Positions 59,301 to 64,000 of a stretch of 64,000 nucleotides of DNA are shown here, piece after piece. The DNA lies in NCBI GenBank assembly GCA_019638625.1, contig JAHBTK010000003.1:372001-436000 (forward strand). The letters run 5' to 3'. Under the pieces are notes generated by a model that searched no databases, had not been told where the DNA came from, and was given only the letters and a program-made list of their open reading frames with translations. A program made the position numbers and the translations under genes. Origin of the DNA: Chitinophagaceae bacterium (lineage in GTDB: Bacteria > Bacteroidota > Bacteroidia > Chitinophagales > Chitinophagaceae). The first letter of the stretch is position 1; each line of letters begins with the position of its first letter.

Positions 59301-60704
59301 GACGCCGGCGTAGTTCGCCACTTTTATGATAACTATGGCAGCTATAATGTAAAGCTTTTTGCTTTAGGGTATGGGGGCAACTGTGTGGACTCGGCGGAGT
59401 TCCTGGTAAACGTGTACAACCCGAGTTCATTTACCAGTTTTGATTATTCGGTAGACCCCTATTACTGTAATGAACATACCGTCAGTTTCCAGTTTGATGT
59501 TCCTTCAAATACCCGGTACAGGTTCAACTTTGGAGATGGCGCTGTTGACAGCTCCGGGCAAAAAACACTTGTGCATCATTATGATTACCCGAGAACCTAC
59601 AGGCCTTCGGTATTCCTGCAGGACGCTATCGGTTGTCAAAGTACAGTGAATGGCCCGCACCTGATAGATATCAGGGGTGCTGTTCCGGCATTCAACCTGG
59701 ACAGAAAGAACTTTTGCGATTCAGGCACCGTGCTGCTAACCAACTACACAGTCAGCAGTGAACCCGTGACCTCCTGGACATGGGATTTTGGAACAGGGCC
59801 TTTTACAGGCAGCCGCGACCCTGATCCTTACAGCTATGGTGACCCGGGATTGTATCCCGTAACGCTGACAGCAACTACCCAAAGCGGTTGTATGCAGACC
59901 TATGCCGATACGGTAAGAATTCCCCGGACCCCGGAGCCATTGATAATCGCAGACGATCTAACCTGTGCGCAGCGCCTGATCGGGCTGAACGGCATATTGC
60001 AGTACCCCGACACCGCCATCACATGGAGCTGGAATTTCGGCGACGGAAGATCATCTGCCAGTCAAAACAATTCGTTGAATTTTCCCAATCCCGGCACCTA
60101 TAATATATCATTATCTGCCGCCAATTTCCTCGGCTGCTCCCGGAACACATCGCATATGCTTACGGTTGCCCCGTTGCCGGTTATTACCGCTCAGGCCACC
60201 GAGTTGGTTGTCAGCAACGAAGTCGTTCTGCCGGTTACGTACAGTTCGGGAATAGCCACTTACCAATGGGAACCGCCGAAAGGGCTGAGTTGTACGGATT
60301 GCCCCAATCCCATAGCCAATCCCAAATACACACAGATCTATACCGTAACGGTAACCGACAGCAACAGTTGTGTAAGCACGGCAGACATTACCGTTAGTGT
60401 GGTTTGTACAAACGAAAACTATTTTGTTCCCAATACTTTTTCTCCCAACGGAGATGGAATGAACGACGTGTTTTACCCGAGAGGACGAGGTTTAGCCAGG
60501 GTACAGTCCATGCGGATATTCAACCGCTGGGGGCAACAGGTATTTGAGAAAAAGAATTTCATTGCCAACGACCCGTCTGCAGGCTGGGATGGAAGAATGA
60601 ACGGACAGCCGCTGCCTTCAGACGCATACGTGTACGTGATAGAGTTCATATGCGACAACGCGCAGATAGTTCCGTTTAAAGGAAACATAACACTCATACG
60701 ATAA
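56352..60704 (+). CDS. Large multi-PKD-domain protein with T9SS type B sorting domain
   Basis: 1450 residues. A signal peptide (residues 1-24, ending SIAQA) is followed by about fourteen PKD-like Ig folds, each marked by a WxFGDGxx..xHxYxxxGxYxVxLxVT pattern (e.g. WDFGDGNLS, WNFGDGNTA, WSFGDGGTS, WNFGDGQTS), each about 80-90 residues. The last ~95 residues (VPNTFSPNGDGMNDVF, FNRWGQQVFEKK, WDGRMNGQPLPSDAYVYVI) are the gliding-motility-associated C-terminal domain used by type IX secretion, type B. It is therefore a cell-surface adhesin-like protein, cotranscribed with a PorP/SprF gene. Confidence 0.95.
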   Translation: MHRLKKGIFLCLLFFFVAMQSIAQAPVAQFSANVLSGCAPLSVRFTDESTGNPASWNWEFSDGTTQQLSNQQNPNVSLTRPGVYSVTLVVRNVNGVNAVTRTDYITVFPSPTVNFSADITTACLPAQVQFTGVATTSVGTITSWAWDFGDGNLSAAQNPSHTYQQAGWYNVALSVTSSTGCSARRSVARYVRVVSGIETKFSYTPSANCEAPFTVPFTNESSGPGTLSYMWDFGNGNTDTARHPTAVFAASGTHNVRLTTTSSFGCANTATQPVAVNAFNTAFTHPDTVCIDQPVSFQNTSDAGVVTFNWQFGDGSSSATDQHPVKRYTAAGVYNVKLINRFANCTDSVTRQIVVVSRPGVDFTAVNNFGCNAAYSVDFQSNAATAVSWLWNFGDGNTATEENPTHTYTGTGNYTVSLTITTAGGCQNTITKNNIVRIVAPTLNISSSRTQGCAPLNNVNFTATGNVTGSITSYLWSFGDGGTSTAANPTHNYTVAGVFNASLTVVTDGGCSLTRNMVIRAGTAPAGVDFTAVGSGACTSDPVQFTATSASPVTEWMWVFSDGETAVSAVPDYEHRFTDFGPVGATLVAIHNGCASAPVSKTNLLTLDGPVANFGFALDCGNRLIVTLTDSSITNPLVTTSYEWNFGDGQTSGSPSPGTHTYATTGNYNIRLTVTSGSCASTVVRNVDLSPLDNSFTVSRSIVCKYEELTFTAAEDSVNVRDFRWSLNGAPLFNGGKVVDTAFHADGDIPVTLVVRDRSGCEAQSTQTIKVTGPSAAFSPAVLAECKNNVVTFNDASVTDVGIASWTWNFGDGQTQTLNSGPFTHQYADTGTYIIQLSVTDIAGCVDENVAVSTIRISGPVASFSADATRFCPGTPLSFINTSQGSNLNYNWSFGDNQSSTDRDPGHSYAEGLYTVKLVVTDDVGCADSLTRTNYINIAGPVAAFDVQDSTSICPLLEAKFLHTSQNYESLYWDFGDLFNSTEDAGVVRHFYDNYGSYNVKLFALGYGGNCVDSAEFLVNVYNPSSFTSFDYSVDPYYCNEHTVSFQFDVPSNTRYRFNFGDGAVDSSGQKTLVHHYDYPRTYRPSVFLQDAIGCQSTVNGPHLIDIRGAVPAFNLDRKNFCDSGTVLLTNYTVSSEPVTSWTWDFGTGPFTGSRDPDPYSYGDPGLYPVTLTATTQSGCMQTYADTVRIPRTPEPLIIADDLTCAQRLIGLNGILQYPDTAITWSWNFGDGRSSASQNNSLNFPNPGTYNISLSAANFLGCSRNTSHMLTVAPLPVITAQATELVVSNEVVLPVTYSSGIATYQWEPPKGLSCTDCPNPIANPKYTQIYTVTVTDSNSCVSTADITVSVVCTNENYFVPNTFSPNGDGMNDVFYPRGRGLARVQSMRIFNRWGQQVFEKKNFIANDPSAGWDGRMNGQPLPSDAYVYVIEFICDNAQIVPFKGNITLIR

Positions 60705-61757
60705 ATGAAAATTGCAAATAACATATATGGCATGAAAGTCCGTGAACTGGTGATAGCGATATGTTGTCTTGCCTCTGCAACAGTACAGGCGCAGGACCTG
60801 CATTTTTCTCAATACTATGAGACACCCTTATTCCGTAACCCCGCATTCGCCGGTTTATTTGAAGGGGATGTGCGGGCACAGATGGTTTACCGTAACCAAT
60901 GGGCAAGTGTAACCACTCCTTATCAAACGGCGTCCCTGAACGGCGAATACAAATTCCCGGTAGGACAGGGCAACGATTTCGTAACTGCCGGGTTGCAGGT
61001 GCTGATGGACCGGGCAGGCACCGTTGCACTGACCACTACCCACTTGCTGCCCGTCGTCAACTATCATAAATCCCTGAGCGATGAAAAGAACAGTTATGTC
61101 TCCCTGGGATTTATGGGCGGAATGGTGGGTCGCAGGCTGGACCGCTCAAAGGTGACCACCAATAACCAATATGATGGATTTGGCTATAATGGCTCCCTGC
61201 CTGACGGGGAGACCTTTGCAAATAATTACGCCTATTTTGATGCCGGTGTCGGATTAAGTTATAACGCCTCTATTGGCAACAACAGGGACGATAATTATTA
61301 TGTGGGGCTGGCATATCATCACTTCAACAAACCCTCCAGCGCATTTTACAATAGTATACAACATTTTCCCAAATGGGTAGCCTCTGCCGGGCTACGTACT
61401 TCTATGGGGGAGATGGCCTACATTACGCTGAGTGCGGATGCCAGCTTACAGGGAACAGTAAGCGGCCGCGTACACCAGGTAATCGGTGGCGCTATGTACT
61501 CCAGGAAGCTGGATGATATTACCAACCCGAATTATATTTTACATTTCGGGGCTTTTCTGCGCTGGAACGACGCGATCATCCCGGTGGTGAAGCTGGACTA
61601 TAACCCTTTTTCCATCGGTCTCAGTTATGATATGAATATTTCGCAACTACGAACTGCCAGCCAGGGCAGGGGCGGGTTTGAGTTTTCTCTTACTTACCGG
61701 GGGTTCCTGAACAGCCGAAGCTCAACCAAAGATATACCCCGTTGCCCCAGGTTTTAA
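60705..61757 (+). CDS. PorP/SprF family outer membrane protein
   Basis: 350 residues; the ATG directly follows the stop of the PKD gene, and another at 60732 gives an equally good signal peptide (MKVRELVIAICCLASATVQAQ). DLHFSQYYETPLFRNPAFAG is the PorP/SprF opening (HFSQY..NPA), and the rest is a beta-barrel (VSLGFMGGMVGRRLD, NYILHFGAFLRWND, IGLSYDMNIS). Such proteins pair with type B T9SS substrates and hold them on the cell surface. The fixed pairing with the PKD protein upstream supports that role. Confidence 0.93.
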   Translation: MKIANNIYGMKVRELVIAICCLASATVQAQDLHFSQYYETPLFRNPAFAGLFEGDVRAQMVYRNQWASVTTPYQTASLNGEYKFPVGQGNDFVTAGLQVLMDRAGTVALTTTHLLPVVNYHKSLSDEKNSYVSLGFMGGMVGRRLDRSKVTTNNQYDGFGYNGSLPDGETFANNYAYFDAGVGLSYNASIGNNRDDNYYVGLAYHHFNKPSSAFYNSIQHFPKWVASAGLRTSMGEMAYITLSADASLQGTVSGRVHQVIGGAMYSRKLDDITNPNYILHFGAFLRWNDAIIPVVKLDYNPFSIGLSYDMNISQLRTASQGRGGFEFSLTYRGFLNSRSSTKDIPRCPRF

Positions 61758-61781
61758 AATGAAAAATGTTATACATAAGCT

Positions 61782-62114
61782 ATGCTTCGCCCACAATTCG
61801 CCTCCTTATTTTTTGTTGTAGCGGCAATGTATTTACTTTTTAAAGCATACAATGGCTTTTTCTTCGGAATAAATCCTTACCTGGGAGGAGCCCTGTTAGT
61901 CCTATCGGTCATTCTCTTTATAACAGGCTGTTTAATTGCAGGCAGGATTCAGCATAACACCGGGAGAATGGTCCTGTGTATTTTTTTTATTGTTGCGTAT
62001 GCTGCTGTACTGACGATACTGCTGTTCCGATCCGGAAAAGTACCTGTTGCTGAGGATACCATACCAAGAAAATACTACCTGGACAGTTCGGAGCTAAAGA
62101 GTTCGCCGCAGTAA
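61782..62114 (+). CDS. Small membrane protein of unknown function
   Basis: 110 residues with three hydrophobic helices (about 5-24, 31-54, 62-84), and a short polar tail. No family is recognised. It lies 24 bp after the PorP gene and may belong to that operon; it converges with the chaperone gene, whose stop is 6 bp away. Confidence 0.65.
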   Translation: MLRPQFASLFFVVAAMYLLFKAYNGFFFGINPYLGGALLVLSVILFITGCLIAGRIQHNTGRMVLCIFFIVAYAAVLTILLFRSGKVPVAEDTIPRKYYLDSSELKSSPQ

Positions 62115-62120
62115 GGGTAT

Positions 62121-64000
62121 TTACAAAGTTCTTAATACCTGGTCATTGATTTTCACCCGATATTTTTTCTTCAGGGATGTTATCCACTTTTTATCGAGTT
62201 CTGATTGATAGTCATTGATCACGAATCCCCGGGCTTCCTCAAATCTTTTTTCCGTGCCGCCCGGTATCCGCGATAGGATGAACAGCAAACCTGCGGGGCC
62301 CTCTGAACTGTATTCCGATAAAACCGAGAGGCTGTTTTCCGGCATATCGCTTTTATAGCCGGGAATGTATGCCGTTTCAAACCGTGTGGAATCCGCAATA
62401 ATACTTCCTTCAGTATTGTTCGCATACTTTCTCCAGTTCTTTACAAAATCCGCCGGGTTACTCTTAATTTCCTGCGCCGCCTGCGCATCCAGCGCGGTGA
62501 ACAATACAGCATTTACACTTTCCCCCCAGACGTACCTCGATTTGTTGGCATTATAATATTTTTTAAGCGCGGCTTCGTTATCCGCCCCTTTGTTCCAGAC
62601 CTGGCGGCCCATCACTTCAAAGAAAAGATTACCTTCTTCGAACTCCTTCAACTGAGCTCTGAAAGCTTCGTTGTAAAGGTCCAGGTTCTCCCGGTAGTAC
62701 TGGTTGGCGGTTACCTTTACATAGTGCTGCATAATGGCAGCATAGGGGATTTCGGTTCCGGGGCGGTAATTGTTTTTGAGGGTATTAACATAGTCAACCC
62801 AGTCTTTCAGCGTTCTGCTTTCATTGCCAAAAGAAAAGATCACGGTTGCGGGCGTGATTTTTTTAGGTAACGTATACCCGCTGTTTTTTACCAGGCTGTC
62901 GGTTACCTGCCAAAGCAGGGCATCATTATTGAATTGGTCCCTGTAACCTACGGCAGCCAGGATATTTTTATCCTGCCGCTCATTGGATATCTTTATACGG
63001 GTATCGTTCAGCACCATATTTTTAAACAGCGTCACCGCCTGCAGGCTGTCCGATATTACCGGCACATGCTGATGCCGCTGCACAATATGAATACCATAAG
63101 CCGTTTCAAAAGGCCGGGTATAATCACCATCTTTCGTTAATCCCATCACCGCGTCTTCAAATGTTTTTTCGTATCTGCCAATCTTAAAATCGGGGTTTAA
63201 CGCGCCGCCCGTCGTCGCTGCATTAAAGTCTGAGCTATATTGCCTGGCCAACTGGTCGAAGTCGCTGCCCGACTGCAATGCCCGGTACAGGGAATCCGCT
63301 CTTTTCCGAAGCGTCTGTTTTTCTCCAGGCATTATTCCCGGGGGAAATGCCAGTAGTATCTGCGCTCCTTTGATGCTTCCGAACGCGGGACGTTCACCGG
63401 TTTTCTGAAATATATGATAGCCGGCCTTACTTTTATAAGGTTCGGAAAATTTTCCGTTGTCAAGTGTATAGGCGATGGATTCGATATGGTAGGGAAGAGA
63501 AAACACCGTAATGAACCCTATATCCCCGTTATTGGTCTTTACCTCAGGATCTTTTGAGTATTCCAGTGCGGTTTGGGTAAAATCCGCTCCCTGCTGCAAT
63601 GCACTATAGGCAGCCATGACCTGCCTGTAGGCTGCTGTTGTGTCTGTTGTTTCCGGTTGCATATATCCCTCCGGATTGCGGATATAAGCTTCATCAAAGG
63701 GGATAAAGATGTGTGAAAGCCGTATATCCGTCAGGCTCCTGTCATATGCTTCTTTACAGAGCTCCTCCAAAGCGCCTTCTTCCAGCAGATAATCTTCCGT
63801 TATCTGGCGCTTGTAGTTGATCAGCTCATATTTCAGCGAAGGGAGGGTATCCAGGCGCATATCCCGGGCAGCCTGCACTTTAAGCCTGAACGGGATGTAA
63901 AACTGTTCGAGATATATCTTTTTCGCTTCTGCGGTTGTATCTTCAGCATTATTCTTATTGAACGCTTTCAGGAACTCTTCTCTATCAACCGCCTGTTTTC
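62121..64000 (-). CDS. SurA/PpiD-like peptidyl-prolyl isomerase, N-terminus beyond the window
   Basis: At least 626 residues; the frame stays open to the right window edge and lacks its start. Two parvulin domains are visible: the first from DIRLSHIFIPFDEAYI through SEPYKSKAGYHIFQKTGE, the second from GAQILLAFPPGIMPGE through TRPFETAYGIHIVQRHQ. A helical chaperone region precedes and a long C-terminal segment follows. Such proteins aid folding of outer membrane proteins in the periplasm. Confidence 0.9.
   Translation of the reverse strand, partial: KQAVDREEFLKAFNKNNAEDTTAEAKKIYLEQFYIPFRLKVQAARDMRLDTLPSLKYELINYKRQITEDYLLEEGALEELCKEAYDRSLTDIRLSHIFIPFDEAYIRNPEGYMQPETTDTTAAYRQVMAAYSALQQGADFTQTALEYSKDPEVKTNNGDIGFITVFSLPYHIESIAYTLDNGKFSEPYKSKAGYHIFQKTGERPAFGSIKGAQILLAFPPGIMPGEKQTLRKRADSLYRALQSGSDFDQLARQYSSDFNAATTGGALNPDFKIGRYEKTFEDAVMGLTKDGDYTRPFETAYGIHIVQRHQHVPVISDSLQAVTLFKNMVLNDTRIKISNERQDKNILAAVGYRDQFNNDALLWQVTDSLVKNSGYTLPKKITPATVIFSFGNESRTLKDWVDYVNTLKNNYRPGTEIPYAAIMQHYVKVTANQYYRENLDLYNEAFRAQLKEFEEGNLFFEVMGRQVWNKGADNEAALKKYYNANKSRYVWGESVNAVLFTALDAQAAQEIKSNPADFVKNWRKYANNTEGSIIADSTRFETAYIPGYKSDMPENSLSVLSEYSSEGPAGLLFILSRIPGGTEKRFEEARGFVINDYQSELDKKWITSLKKKYRVKINDQVLRTL

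Noticed and set aside
56352..60704. Repeated WNFGDG coding segments as a DNA repeat array
   Set aside because: The similarity is at protein level between PKD domains; nucleotide identity between units is low, so it is a domain repeat.

Overview
The window comes from a member of the Bacteroidota, most likely the family Chitinophagaceae. The evidence is a SusC/SusD pair, a giant PKD protein with a type IX secretion (type B) C-terminus next to a PorP/SprF gene, many lipoproteins with Bacteroidota-type lipoboxes, DUF6520/DUF4870/DUF4403/DUF1015 family proteins, a eukaryotic-type citrate synthase, RRM-type RNA-binding proteins, weak Shine-Dalgarno sequences and repeated TAnnTTTG -7 promoter boxes. 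Taxonomy is an inference from gene content; no rRNA gene is present.

Layout. 1-7.6 kb: the end of a SusC gene, SusD, a DUF6520 protein, an AraC regulator, an orphan DUF6364 antitoxin beside a repeat, a NamZ/DUF1343 hydrolase, a beta-barrel protein and a self-inhibited Fic protein with its own putative operators. 7.6-24.5 kb: mostly housekeeping (glycerol kinase, Nfu scaffold, PhoH, RRM protein, SerC, DUF1015, TrpS, deoxynucleoside kinase, phosphodiesterase, DnaK, a DUF4403 lipoprotein and a membrane protein/histidine kinase/LuxR regulator trio). 24.9-28 kb: a KAS III-like enzyme, a DEAD-box helicase and a second RRM protein.

28.1-37.95 kb looks like an accessory island. It is bounded on the left by a decayed GIY-YIG gene beside a tRNA-like fragment, and on the right by an intact GIY-YIG gene embedded in a tRNA-Asn/tRNA-like array. 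Inside are a 'mobile mystery' HTH/Fic pair, a four-gene operon of secreted beta-propeller proteins plus an FKBP, a divergent membrane-anchored winged-helix regulator and a HipBST-like tripartite toxin-antitoxin system. Each regulator gene has conspicuous repeats upstream.

38-64 kb: superoxide dismutase, an S10 peptidase, a TrpB2-type PLP enzyme, sialidase, hydroxyacid dehydrogenase, glycosyltransferase, a Tm-1-like/TIM-barrel/Dabb cluster, small membrane and lipoproteins, a SprT-like protein, an esterase, an LptF/G permease, citrate synthase, an M32 carboxypeptidase, the PKD/T9SS protein with PorP/SprF, and a partial SurA-like chaperone running off the end.

The most unusual signal is at 37.3-37.95 kb. 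Three tRNA-like units have the 5' side of the anticodon arm replaced by the same perfect palindrome, TCCCGCACGTGCGGGA. Two of them sit in 93-bp register with an intact tRNA-Asn, and the third supplies the C-terminal codons of the GIY-YIG gene. A second notable signal is a 111-bp palindromic MITE-like element present twice (10.8 and 46.4 kb), each time against the 3' end of a gene; one copy carries a different small palindrome nested inside it.
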